9,521 nt of DNA from Bacillota bacterium (GCA_023458615.1 JAEWYV010000115.1:1-9521); one strand, 5' to 3'; numbered from the stretch's first letter, positions 1 to 7,043 are shown. Numbers and translations are program-made. Notes: generated by a model from the letters alone, not told the origin.

Positions 1-303
1 ATCCTTGTGTTCACGCTGATTACGAGCCTGATTGGCGGCTTGAATATGTTTGATATTCCGAAGCTGTACATCTGGAACGGCGGTCCCGCGAACACGACCA
101 TGACCACCAACGTCTTCATCTACGCGCAGGCGTTCTCCGGCAGCTACCTGTATAACAAAGCAGCCGCGGCGAGCATGATCATGTTTGTCATCATCGCAAT
201 TCTCTCCGGAATTACGTTCTATCTCATGCGGGATCGTACAGAGGCGCGCGCAAAGCGCGACATGCGCCGGCTGGAGAAACTGACAAAGGGGGCGGCAGTA
301 TGA
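1..303 (+). CDS. ABC sugar transporter permease, CUT1 MalF/UgpA-like (3' part only)
   Basis: This is the C-terminal part (100 codons plus TGA) of an inner-membrane permease of a binding-protein-dependent sugar ABC importer. The frame is open from base 1, so the true start lies before the window; the GTG at base 7 is not a credible start. The segment SLIGGLNMFD followed by NGGP is the usual end-region pattern of MalF/UgpA-type permeases, where the family has a G-G-F-x-x-F-D stretch followed by a GGP. A last membrane helix lies at about residues 56-76 of the visible part. After it comes a charged tail of about 25 residues (RDRTEARAKRDMRRLEKLTK), rather long for the family. The stop overlaps the next permease start by four bases (ATGA), so the two are translationally coupled and probably form the heterodimeric channel. 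The sugar cannot be read from the sequence; the neighbouring glycosidases suggest a beta-linked oligosaccharide. Confidence 0.9.
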   Translation: MLVFTLITSLIGGLNMFDIPKLYIWNGGPANTTMTTNVFIYAQAFSGSYLYNKAAAASMIMFVIIAILSGITFYLMRDRTEARAKRDMRRLEKLTKGAAV

Positions 304-1136
304 GACGCAGAAGAAGAAAGAGCAATCTCATCATCTACCTCGTTTGCATCATCCTCGCTGTTCTGAGCATTTTGCCGTTCTGGATCATGATTGCAAACGC
401 AACGCGCAGCACGGTGCAGATTCAAAGTCATGCCATCTCGCTGATGCCTTCCACGCACCTGCTGCAAAACTTGAAGGTACTCACGGGCAAGACGTTTAAT
501 CCTGTGACGGGGTTTATCAACTCGCTCATTATTGCCACCGGCGCAACGGTATGCGCGGTTTACTTCTCAACGCTGACGGCCTATTCGCTGGTTGCGTATG
601 ATTGGAAGATGCGACAACCGTTCTTTACGCTCATCATGGCGGTTATGATGATTCCGACGCAGGTCATCAGCATCGGATTCTATCAGTTCATGTATCGGAT
701 TCACATGACCAATAACCTGCTTGCGCTGATTTTACCTGCCATTGCGGCGCCCATGACGGTGTTCTTCATGCGACAGTATATGTTGCCGTCGCTGAATCTG
801 GATATTGTCGCGTCGGCGCGCATCGATGGCGCAGGTGAATTTCGAACCTTCAACAGCATCGTATTACCAATTATGAAACCGGCGATGGCGACGCAGGCGA
901 TCTTCACGTATGTGAGCACCTGGAACGCACTGTTCCTGCCGATGATCCTCTTGACGAAGAAAGAGAACTATACCATGCCGATCATGGTCAGTCTCTTGAA
1001 AGGCGACATCTACAGAACCGAATACGGTGCGGTCTATCTGGCGTTAACCCTCTCCGTTCTGCCGTTGTTCATTGTCTACTTCCTGCTTTCGAAGTATATC
1101 ATCGCGGGTGTAGCGTTGGGCTCGGTGAAGGAGTAA
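300..1136 (+). CDS. ABC sugar transporter permease, CUT1 MalG/AraQ-like
   Basis: A complete 278-residue permease, the second membrane subunit of the sugar importer and a normal length for MalG/AraQ-type proteins. The start ATG overlaps the previous stop and follows AAAGGGGG (285-292) with a 7-base gap. A basic N-terminus (MRRRRRK) precedes helix 1 at about 11-32. Further helices fall near 75-97, 108-128, 138-158, 196-216 and 244-268. The cytoplasmic EAA loop that contacts the ATPase is at about 171-193, reading ASARIDGAGEF then IVLPIMKP. The usual first Glu of EAA is Ala171 here, while the G, F, LP and P positions are kept. The C-terminus ends in the usual IIAGVALGSVKE pattern. No ATPase gene is visible, as expected for CUT1 systems that share an MsmK-type ATPase encoded elsewhere; that last point is family knowledge and not shown here. 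Confidence 0.93.
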   Translation: MRRRRRKSNLIIYLVCIILAVLSILPFWIMIANATRSTVQIQSHAISLMPSTHLLQNLKVLTGKTFNPVTGFINSLIIATGATVCAVYFSTLTAYSLVAYDWKMRQPFFTLIMAVMMIPTQVISIGFYQFMYRIHMTNNLLALILPAIAAPMTVFFMRQYMLPSLNLDIVASARIDGAGEFRTFNSIVLPIMKPAMATQAIFTYVSTWNALFLPMILLTKKENYTMPIMVSLLKGDIYRTEYGAVYLALTLSVLPLFIVYFLLSKYIIAGVALGSVKE

Positions 1137-1159
1137 AATCAATCTATCAAACGTTCGGG

Positions 1160-1194
1160 GCGCCTGTCCTCTTCGGGGGACGGGCGCTTCTTTT
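1160..1194 (+). terminator. Rho-independent terminator with UUCG tetraloop after the permease operon
   Basis: A 12-base-pair stem pairs GCGCCTGTCCTC (1160-1171) with GGGGACGGGCGC (1176-1187), with two G-U pairs in RNA, closed by a C(UUCG)G tetraloop. The tract TTCTTTT follows at once. It lies 23 bases after the permease stop, so it should end most transcription of the transporter operon before yesL. Confidence 0.92.
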
Positions 1195-1253
1195 CCAAAT
1201 TGGCCTATTTCAAATGGGTCTTTTTCCAATGAGCCTTATTCAAAGGAGGAGCA
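1193..1253 (+). repeat. Four imperfect tandem repeats of 15-16 bases in the yesL leader
   Basis: Units begin at 1193, 1209, 1224 and 1239, each opening with TTC(C)AA: TTCCAAATTGGCCTAT, TTCAAATGGGTCTTT, TTCCAATGAGCCTTA and TTCAAAGGAGGAGCA. They can also be read as two copies of a 30-base unit. The fourth copy contains the yesL ribosome binding site. The array begins within the terminator T-tract. It could be slippage debris or a binding site. No convincing promoter was found in it. Confidence 0.6.
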
Positions 1254-1259
1254 CTTGCT

Positions 1260-1910
1260 ATGAAGGAACGTTTTCGACAGCTTTCTGCTCAATTTAAGAA
1301 TACCCTCAATTTAGCGGGGGATCTGGTGATCCTGAACCTGCTGGTGTTCATCAGTTGCATCCCGATTGCTACCATTGGCGCGGCCTTGTCCGCGGGCTAT
1401 GCGGGGTTGTTTCGTACCCTGCAAAAGAAAGAGACCGGATTGCTGATTCGAAAATTCGGTTCCGATTTTCGATCCGCCTGGAAACAGGCGACGGCAGGCT
1501 GGCTTTTTCAGCTGTTCGCGCTATTCCTACTGGTGGGTGATATTTGGTTTGCCGTGGTCTACTCCGAGCCCAACAACGTCTTCTTTCTCGTCTTTGCGCT
1601 GGTGGTCGGCGTTGGGTTGATGCTGGCGTCGCTGTGGTTTTATCCGCTCACGGCAAGATTTCAGAATGCGTTTTCGACGCAGCTGAAAAACGCGTTTCTC
1701 ATGGCGTTTGCGCAGCTGCCGCGAACCATTCTCGCGCTGGTCATCTGGGCGTTGGCACTGGGCATTCCCATGGTGTTGTTCGATGTATTTATGTACTTTG
1801 GCTGGCTCTGGCTGCTCTGCGGACTATCCCTGCCGATGTATCTAACTGTAAAGCTGTTCCGAAAAACCCTGCAACTGGATCCGGCAAAAGAGGAGCAAGA
1901 GCAGGACTAG
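1260..1910 (+). CDS. yesL: YesL-like DUF624 membrane protein
   Basis: A 216-residue integral membrane protein of the DUF624/YesL family, which often sits beside sugar ABC transporter genes in Bacillota; its biochemical role is not established. The family pattern is visible in the first helix (LVILNLLVFISCIPIATIGA, about 22-41) followed by AALSAGYAGLFRTL, and in WFYPLTARF at about 126-134. Predicted helices lie near 21-45, 79-101, 106-130, 152-176 and 178-198. An acidic tail (DPAKEEQEQD) ends the protein. The ATG follows a strong AAAGGAGGA (1242-1250) with a 9-base gap, which fixes the start. It is separated from the permeases by a strong terminator, so it may depend on readthrough or on a promoter I could not identify. 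The name is given on family resemblance, not on proven orthology with Bacillus subtilis YesL. Confidence 0.82.
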   Translation: MKERFRQLSAQFKNTLNLAGDLVILNLLVFISCIPIATIGAALSAGYAGLFRTLQKKETGLLIRKFGSDFRSAWKQATAGWLFQLFALFLLVGDIWFAVVYSEPNNVFFLVFALVVGVGLMLASLWFYPLTARFQNAFSTQLKNAFLMAFAQLPRTILALVIWALALGIPMVLFDVFMYFGWLWLLCGLSLPMYLTVKLFRKTLQLDPAKEEQEQD

Positions 1911-1927
1911 AGCTAGACTTGTGTGCA

Positions 1928-1961
1928 AAAAACATCCGCCGGAATTCCGGCGGATGTTTTT
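1928..1961. terminator. Bidirectional terminator, 34-bp perfect palindrome
   Basis: A perfect inverted repeat centred between 1944 and 1945. Its core arms read ACATCCGCCGGAA and TTCCGGCGGATGT, flanked by an A run on the left and a T run on the right. Either strand therefore gives a GC-rich hairpin followed by U residues. It lies between convergent genes, 17 bases after the yesL stop and 14 bases beyond the beta-glucosidase stop on the other strand, so it should serve both operons. Confidence 0.95.
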
Positions 1962-1975
1962 GACTGCAGCTTGAT

Positions 1976-3316
1976 TTAGAGCGTTTCTCCGTTGGATTCG
2001 ACGACGGCGCGATACCAGATTGCGCTGTCCTTCGGAATGCGCGTGAGCGTTTCATAATCGACGAAGAATAGCCCGAAGCGTTCCTTGTATCCATCGCTCC
2101 ACTCAAAGTTGTCGATGAGGCTCCAGTGAAAATATCCGCGAATATCAACGCCGGACTCGCTGGCGCGCCTAAGTTCGCGCAAATAACGCTGGAGATAATC
2201 GATGCGGTCGGGATCGTGCACCGCGCCGTCGAGAAACACCTTGTCGTTGCAGCTCAGGCCGTTTTCGGTGATATAGATCGGCAACCCGTACCGCTCATAG
2301 ATGAATTTTGTGCCGTAATGCATCATGCTAGGCGTAATCTCCCAACGGAGCGCCGTGGCAGGGTAGCCACGGGGGAAGGGGACAATCTCCGGCCCTGCTT
2401 CGCCTGCGCGAACAATATAGGCATTGTAGAAGTTGAGCCCGATGAAGTCGAGCGGTTGCTGCATGATCGCAAAATCTTCCGCCGTAGCCATTGCGTTCTG
2501 GAAAAACGAATGATCGGGATATTTGCCCAGCAGAACCGGATCAAGAAACGCGTTGTGCGAAAAAAGCTGAATCTCCGGGTGATTGCCAAAGGCAAACATC
2601 GCCTCTCTGGCAGCTGCAATATCCGCCGCGCCGTCCGTCTGCGGCACGCAAACAAGCCCGCAGGAAGCCGCGCCGACCAGCGCGGTGGGATCGGCCGCGC
2701 GCACCGCCTGCGCCATCCAGCCGTGCGCGAGCATGGCGTTGTGCCAGCAGGCGAGGAGCGGCTCGCCTATGAGCGTTTTGCCCGGCGCATGCCAGCCGGT
2801 TTCGTAACCCAGACCGATAAAGCACTGCGGCTCGTTGATGGTGAAATAGTGCTTCACGCGCCCGCGAAAATGTGCGGCGACCACACCGGCGAATTTGCCG
2901 AGCTGTTCCGCCGTTTTGCGGTTTTGCCAGCCGCCTTCGTCTTCCAGCGCTTGCGGGGTTTCCCAGTGAAACAAGGTAATCCAGGGCGTAATGCCGCTTT
3001 CGAGCAATCGATCGACCACCATGTCATAGTAGGCAAATCCGCGCTCGTTGAGCGTTCTGCCGTCGGGGAAGATGCGCGTCCAGCCGATGCCGAAGCGGTA
3101 ATGCTTGACCCCGAGCTGGCGAAGTGCCGCTAGATCCTCCTCAAAGCGATGGTAGCTATCGCAGGCGATATCGCCGGTCTCCCCGTCGTAGGTCTTGCCG
3201 GGCGTATGGGAGAAGGTATCCCAAACGCTCATGCCGCGTCCGTCCTCGGTTGCGCCGCCTTCAATTTGATAGGAGGAGCTTGCCGCGCCCCAGATAAAGT
3301 CCGATCGAAAAGCCAT
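1976..3316 (-). CDS. GH1 beta-glucosidase (cytoplasmic)
   Basis: A complete 446-residue glycoside hydrolase family 1 enzyme, a retaining beta-glycosidase, most simply a beta-glucosidase acting on cellobiose and short beta-glucosides. The GH1 N-terminal signature is at 7-20 (FIWGAASSSYQIEG). The acid/base Glu162 is in TINEP (159-163), the nucleophile Glu351 in ITENG (349-353), and the sugar-binding WSLIDNFEW is at 398-406. The length is typical and there is no signal peptide, so it acts inside the cell on imported sugar. The start follows AAGGAG (minus strand, 3327-3322) with a 5-base gap, and that site overlaps the stop codon of the phosphorylase gene. The 9-base intergenic gap implies one transcript and coupled translation. 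A 6-phospho-beta-glucosidase is less likely because the neighbours are an ABC importer and a phosphorylase, with no PTS genes in view. Beta-galactosidase or beta-xylosidase side activity cannot be excluded. Confidence 0.93.
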   Translation of the reverse strand: MAFRSDFIWGAASSSYQIEGGATEDGRGMSVWDTFSHTPGKTYDGETGDIACDSYHRFEEDLAALRQLGVKHYRFGIGWTRIFPDGRTLNERGFAYYDMVVDRLLESGITPWITLFHWETPQALEDEGGWQNRKTAEQLGKFAGVVAAHFRGRVKHYFTINEPQCFIGLGYETGWHAPGKTLIGEPLLACWHNAMLAHGWMAQAVRAADPTALVGAASCGLVCVPQTDGAADIAAAREAMFAFGNHPEIQLFSHNAFLDPVLLGKYPDHSFFQNAMATAEDFAIMQQPLDFIGLNFYNAYIVRAGEAGPEIVPFPRGYPATALRWEITPSMMHYGTKFIYERYGLPIYITENGLSCNDKVFLDGAVHDPDRIDYLQRYLRELRRASESGVDIRGYFHWSLIDNFEWSDGYKERFGLFFVDYETLTRIPKDSAIWYRAVVESNGETL

Positions 3317-3325
3317 AGAAACTCC

Positions 3326-5761
3326 TTAACCTATCACAACTTCCACACGGCATTCCACCGCGCCCTGCATAAACGGAATCACGTTGCCGTCAATCTGCTT
3401 GCCGTCTATGGTGATGTGCTTCACGCCCTTGCTCACGCCGGATGGCTTCTTCACCTGAATGTGATAGCGCACGCCGCGGTAGAGCCGCTCACAGGAGAAT
3501 CCGTCGAGCGACGAGGGCAGGCACGGATCGATGGCAAGACCGTCCATCGTCGGGCGAATGCCCAGGATGTACTGGCTGACGTTCATAAATGTCCATGCGG
3601 CGGTGCCTGTGAGCCAGCTGTTCTTTCCTTCGCCGAAGGATGGCGCGTCGATGCCCGCAACCGTTTGACAATAGACGTACGGCTCTGTGCGGCGAATCTC
3701 GCTGATCTCCTCCACATAGGCCGGGCAGGTGCGCCGGTAGACTTCAAACGCGCGGTCGCCATGACCCAGCACCGTCTCGGCGCAGCTCACCCAGGGGTTG
3801 TTGTGGCAGAAGATGCTGCCGTTCTCCTTATATCCGGGCGGATAGGAGCTGATTTCGCCCAGCTCTAGATGATAGCGTGTATACGCGGGCTGGTGTAGCA
3901 CAATGCCGTATTTGGTGTCCAGGCGCTGCTGGACGCTCTCCAGCGCGCGCGCCGCGTGACCTTCCTTTACGCCGATGCCTGCCATAACGCACATGCCCTG
4001 CGGTTCAATATAGATTTGTCCCTCTTCGCAAACGCTGCTGCCAACGGGGTTACCGTAGGCGTCGTAGGCGCGGCGGAACCATTCGCCGTCCCAACCGGCA
4101 TCCAGCACCGCGTCATACATGATTGCAACTTCGCTGCGCGCTTGCTTTGCTTCGTCCGATAGCCCGATTTCGTCGCAGATTTCGGCATATTCCTCGCCGT
4201 ATTTCACGAACATTCCCGCGATAAATACGCTCTCGGCAACGGGACCTTCGCTGGGGCCAAATGTCTGGAAGCTCTCGCCCGGCTCCTTGGAGAAGCAGTT
4301 GAGGTTCAGGCAGTCGTTCCAGTCCGCGCGACCGATGAGCGGCAGCGCGTGCGGACCTTTGTGGGTGACGGTATAGCGGAAACTCCGGCGCAGATGCTCC
4401 ATAAGCGGCTGGGCCAGTTTAGGATCGTTATCAAAATCGACCATCTCATCCAGAATGGAGAAATCGCCGGTTTCACGCAGATAGGCCGCCGTTCCGGCAA
4501 TCAGCCAGAGCGGATCGTCGTTAAAGCCAGCGCCGACGTCCGCATTGCCGCGCTTGGTCAGCGGTTGATATTGATGATAGGCGCTGCCGTCGGGGAACTG
4601 CGTGGCGGCGATATCCAGAATGCGCTCTCTGGCGCGCTCCGGAATCAGATGGACAAAGCCCAAAAGATCCTGACAGGAATCGCGGAAGCCCATGCCGCGC
4701 CCAAGCCCGCTCTCGAAATAGCTCGCGCTGCGGCTCATGTTAAACGTGACCATGCACTGGTATTGGTTCCAGATGTTGACCATGCGGTCGAGCTTTTCAT
4801 CCGAGGACTGAATGGTGAAACGCGAGAGCAGGGAAGACCAGCTGGCTTGCAGCTCGGCAAACGCCGCGTCAAACTGCGCGTCGGTCTCATATTTGGCAAT
4901 GAGCCTGTCGGCGGGTGCTTTGTTGATGACGTTTGGCGCGGAGAACTTCTCCTCCTGCGCATTTTCGCAATAACCCAAGAGGAAGATCACGCGCTTGGAC
5001 TCGCCCGGCTGGAGGGTTATATGCAGGTGATGGCTGCCGATTGGCTGCCAGCCGTGGGCAACGCTGTTCTTGCTCTCGCCGGAGAAGACCGCCTCCGGAT
5101 CGGCAAAGCTGCGATAAGCGCCGCAGAACGCGTTCCGGTCGGTGTCGAAACCATCGACGGGCGCATTGACGGAAAACACGGCGTAGTGATTTCTGCGCTC
5201 GCGGTATTCGGTTTTGTGATAGATGCGGCTGCCCGCAACCTCTACCTCGCCGGTGTTGTAGTTGCGCTGGAAGTTGCTCATGTCGTCCATGGCGTTCCAG
5301 AGGCAAAACTCCACAGCGGAGAAGAGATCAACAGACTTGATTTGATCGGTTTCGTTTTTGAGCGTGATGCGGCTCAGTTCGCAGTTATCCGAGTTGGGCA
5401 CAAAGGTTTCCTGCGTGGCAGAAAGGCCGTCCTTCGTGCTCTCTAGGATGGTATAGCCCAAGCCGTGGCGGCAGACATAGCGGTCAAGCTCGGCGCGCAC
5501 GGGCTGCCAGCCGATGTTCCAGACGGAGGAACCGTCCTTGATATAGAAATAATGCCCGTTGACATCCAGCGGGTTTTCGTTGTAACGATAGCGCGTTAAA
5601 CGCAGCAGTTTTGCGTCTTTATAGAAGCAATATCCGCCGGATGTATTGGAAATAAGCCGAAAAAAATCCCGCGAACCAAGGTAGTTGATCCACGGGAGTG
5701 GTGTCTTGGGTGTAGAAATCACATATTCCCGGGCAGAGTCGTCGAAAAACCCGTACTGCAT
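3326..5761 (-). CDS. cbp: Cellobiose phosphorylase, GH94
   Basis: A complete 811-residue GH94 enzyme that reversibly converts cellobiose and phosphate to alpha-glucose-1-phosphate and glucose, saving one ATP per cleavage. It looks like clostridial cellobiose phosphorylases from end to end in my memory of that family: GFFDD and PWINYLG near the N-terminus, HGLGYT at 99-104, NIWNQYQCMVTFNMSRSASY at 329-348, and GFRDSCQDLLGF at 358-369. The predicted general acid is Asp483 in RADWNDCLNLN (478-488). CHNNPW (652-657, with His653) and SWLTGTAAW (715-723) belong to the phosphate-binding part. It has the expected layout of an N-terminal beta-sandwich, an (alpha/alpha)6 barrel and a C-terminal beta domain. 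There is no signal peptide, as expected for a phosphate-dependent cytoplasmic enzyme. The ATG follows GGAGG (minus strand, 5773-5769) with a 7-base gap. It lies downstream of lacI and 9 bases upstream of the GH1 gene. A cellodextrin phosphorylase is less likely because those are usually much longer. Confidence 0.95.
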   Translation of the reverse strand: MQYGFFDDSAREYVISTPKTPLPWINYLGSRDFFRLISNTSGGYCFYKDAKLLRLTRYRYNENPLDVNGHYFYIKDGSSVWNIGWQPVRAELDRYVCRHGLGYTILESTKDGLSATQETFVPNSDNCELSRITLKNETDQIKSVDLFSAVEFCLWNAMDDMSNFQRNYNTGEVEVAGSRIYHKTEYRERRNHYAVFSVNAPVDGFDTDRNAFCGAYRSFADPEAVFSGESKNSVAHGWQPIGSHHLHITLQPGESKRVIFLLGYCENAQEEKFSAPNVINKAPADRLIAKYETDAQFDAAFAELQASWSSLLSRFTIQSSDEKLDRMVNIWNQYQCMVTFNMSRSASYFESGLGRGMGFRDSCQDLLGFVHLIPERARERILDIAATQFPDGSAYHQYQPLTKRGNADVGAGFNDDPLWLIAGTAAYLRETGDFSILDEMVDFDNDPKLAQPLMEHLRRSFRYTVTHKGPHALPLIGRADWNDCLNLNCFSKEPGESFQTFGPSEGPVAESVFIAGMFVKYGEEYAEICDEIGLSDEAKQARSEVAIMYDAVLDAGWDGEWFRRAYDAYGNPVGSSVCEEGQIYIEPQGMCVMAGIGVKEGHAARALESVQQRLDTKYGIVLHQPAYTRYHLELGEISSYPPGYKENGSIFCHNNPWVSCAETVLGHGDRAFEVYRRTCPAYVEEISEIRRTEPYVYCQTVAGIDAPSFGEGKNSWLTGTAAWTFMNVSQYILGIRPTMDGLAIDPCLPSSLDGFSCERLYRGVRYHIQVKKPSGVSKGVKHITIDGKQIDGNVIPFMQGAVECRVEVVIG

Positions 5762-5783
5762 CGATGAGCCTCCGTATTTAATT

Positions 5784-5820
5784 ATTCAGAATCATATTTA
5801 CCGAACGATAAGCATGTGAA
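5784..5820 (-). promoter_or_regulatory. Candidate sigma-A promoter for the cellobiose phosphorylase operon
   Basis: On the minus strand a -35 box TTCACA (5820-5815, 5 of 6 to consensus) is followed after 18 bases by a -10 box TATGAT (5796-5791, 5 of 6). Transcription would begin near 5784, leaving a leader of about 23 bases that contains the GGAGG. The -35 box lies inside the left unit of the 120-bp duplication; the -10 box lies just outside it. This is a sequence match only. Confidence 0.5.
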
Positions 5821-6040
5821 GCGAATGAAAATCATACGCGATGCCACCGATTAGGTTACTTGGAGTTTGTGCGATTGCCGACGCTGCGGCGTTCTTTTAG
5901 TTGCAGCGAGAGGGCAACCACCGAACGATGACCTTGTGAAGCGGATGAAAACCATACGCGGAGCCACCGAATTGGTTACTTGGACTGGTTGCGGCAGCCG
6001 ACGCTGCGGCGTTCCTTGAGCTGCAGCGAGAGGGCGACCT
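5801..6040. repeat. Tandem duplication of a 120-bp unit covering the lacI 3' end
   Basis: Bases 5801-5920 and 5921-6040 align without gaps; I count 21 mismatches, about 82% identity. The right unit holds the last part of the lacI coding region, its TAA stop (5978-5976) and 55 bases beyond it. The left unit repeats all of this. The longest identical block is GCCGACGCTGCGGCGTTC (5877-5894 and 5997-6014). Identity is similar in the coding and non-coding parts. A 6-bp stem, CGCTGC with GCAGCG, is kept in both units at 5882-5887/5903-5908 and 6002-6007/6023-6028. Neither outer edge continues into further similarity. Confidence 0.93.
5856..5920 (-). pseudogene. Remnant copy of the LacI C-terminus
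   Basis: Read on the minus strand in the same frame as lacI, this stretch encodes VALSLQLKERRSVG, identical to LacI residues 334-347, then NRTNSK and TAA. Several codons in the identical part differ only at the third base (CAG/CAA, CTC/CTA, AAG/AAA, GTC/GTT). There is no start codon, ribosome site or upstream domain, so it is a fragment and not a gene. It arose by the 120-bp duplication, or is the surviving end of an older second lacI-like gene. Confidence 0.7.
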
Positions 6041-7037
6041 TCATGAGCCCCGACTCGCGGCTGGTTTGAATCGTGTCCCCGGACTCGATTCGCGCGTGCA
6101 ACAGATCGACCGAAATCTTGCCGAGCCGTTCTTTAAACGCGTGCATGGTGGTGATCGGCGGGTCGATCATCTCGCAGATCTGCACGTCGTCAAACCCGAT
6201 GACGGAGACATCCTCCGGCACGCGGTATCCGCTCTCCTTGAGCACGCGGATAAACGCGGCGGCGAGCATATCGTTTTCGCAAAAATACGCTTCAACGGGC
6301 GTGTTCCCCGCGCGGAGCCACGCAAAGATATCCTCCCGCGCCTTGTCCGGCGAAATATCGACGGGCAGGATTTGCAATTCGGACAATCCTTCGTTTTTGT
6401 GCTCTGCCATGGAGAGTTGAATGCCGAGTTCGCGATCGTCAAAATTGACGATTCTCTGCTTGGAGCGCAGATAGCCAATCTTCTTGTGCCCGCAGCTGAT
6501 GAGGTGTGAGACGGCGGATTTCACCCCGTAGGTGTTGTCGTTGCCGACGCAGTCCACATAGGCGGAGAAGAGGAAGTTGTCGATGATGACCAGCGGCACA
6601 TTGCCGAGGGTGTAAAACTGTAGGAACGCGTCCCGCTGCGGCGGAGTGATATCCGTGCCGAGCATGATGACGCCACAGGCATCCGCAAGAATGCGCTTGA
6701 TTTGGTCGTCCCATGCCTGGTCGGCATAAAAATAGTGCACAAGGATACGATAACCCTGCTCCTTGGCCGCCGCCTCCGCGCCGCGCATGACAAAGGTAGA
6801 AAACGTCGTCTGCTCCGCAACGCCTACGCCGACGTAGATGACGAAGCTGATGATGTTTTTTGCCTGCCGTTCACTTTGACGTGATTTGGGGGTGACATAT
6901 CCGAGTTTGGTTGCCGCGGCGAGCACCTTTGTTCTGGTTTCGGCGCTGACGCCGGGTTTTCCGTTAAGTGCCATAGATACTGCGGCGGTGGAGATGCCAA
7001 GCATGTTGGCCAGATCCCGAGCGGTTATATCTGACAT
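5976..7037 (-). CDS. LacI/GalR-family transcriptional regulator
   Basis: A 353-residue LacI-type regulator. The helix-turn-helix is at about 4-23 (ITARDLANMLGISTAAVSMA), followed by the family's LNGKPGVSAETRTKVLAAA. The sugar-binding core runs from about 62 to 340, with VGNDNTYGV (164-172), CGHKKIGYL (182-190), FCENDMLAAA (252-261) and VSVIGFDDV (277-285). The hinge (48-60, VTPKSRQSERQAK) lacks the usual N-x-x-A-R-S-L pattern, with Glu at position 56 where E. coli LacI has its minor-groove leucine. I chose the ATG at 7037 because AAGGAA (minus strand, 7049-7044) lies six bases before it. A longer reading from 7079 would place codons over the predicted -10 box. It is divergent from xylA and upstream of the phosphorylase and beta-glucosidase genes on the same strand. 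Likely targets are these operons and itself; the effector is unknown. The 3' end is duplicated downstream. Confidence 0.92.
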   Translation of the reverse strand: MSDITARDLANMLGISTAAVSMALNGKPGVSAETRTKVLAAATKLGYVTPKSRQSERQAKNIISFVIYVGVGVAEQTTFSTFVMRGAEAAAKEQGYRILVHYFYADQAWDDQIKRILADACGVIMLGTDITPPQRDAFLQFYTLGNVPLVIIDNFLFSAYVDCVGNDNTYGVKSAVSHLISCGHKKIGYLRSKQRIVNFDDRELGIQLSMAEHKNEGLSELQILPVDISPDKAREDIFAWLRAGNTPVEAYFCENDMLAAAFIRVLKESGYRVPEDVSVIGFDDVQICEMIDPPITTMHAFKERLGKISVDLLHARIESGDTIQTSRESGLMKVALSLQLKERRSVGCRNQSK

Positions 7038-7043
7038 GTTACG

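Noticed and set aside
2126..5446. Long plus-strand open frames opposite the GH1 and GH94 genes (2126-3133, 3149-3868 and 4349-5446)
   Set aside because: They lie fully antisense to two strongly supported enzymes and show no recognisable domain or good ribosome site. Open antisense frames are expected in GC-rich coding DNA.
5811..5950. Possible catabolite-responsive elements in the repeated TGTGAAGCG...ATGAAAA sequence
   Set aside because: The spacing between the TG and the central CG does not fit the cre consensus and the two sides are not symmetrical.
5801..6040. CRISPR-like or other repeat-spacer array
   Set aside because: There are only two directly abutting units with no spacers, and the units are explained by the duplicated lacI end.
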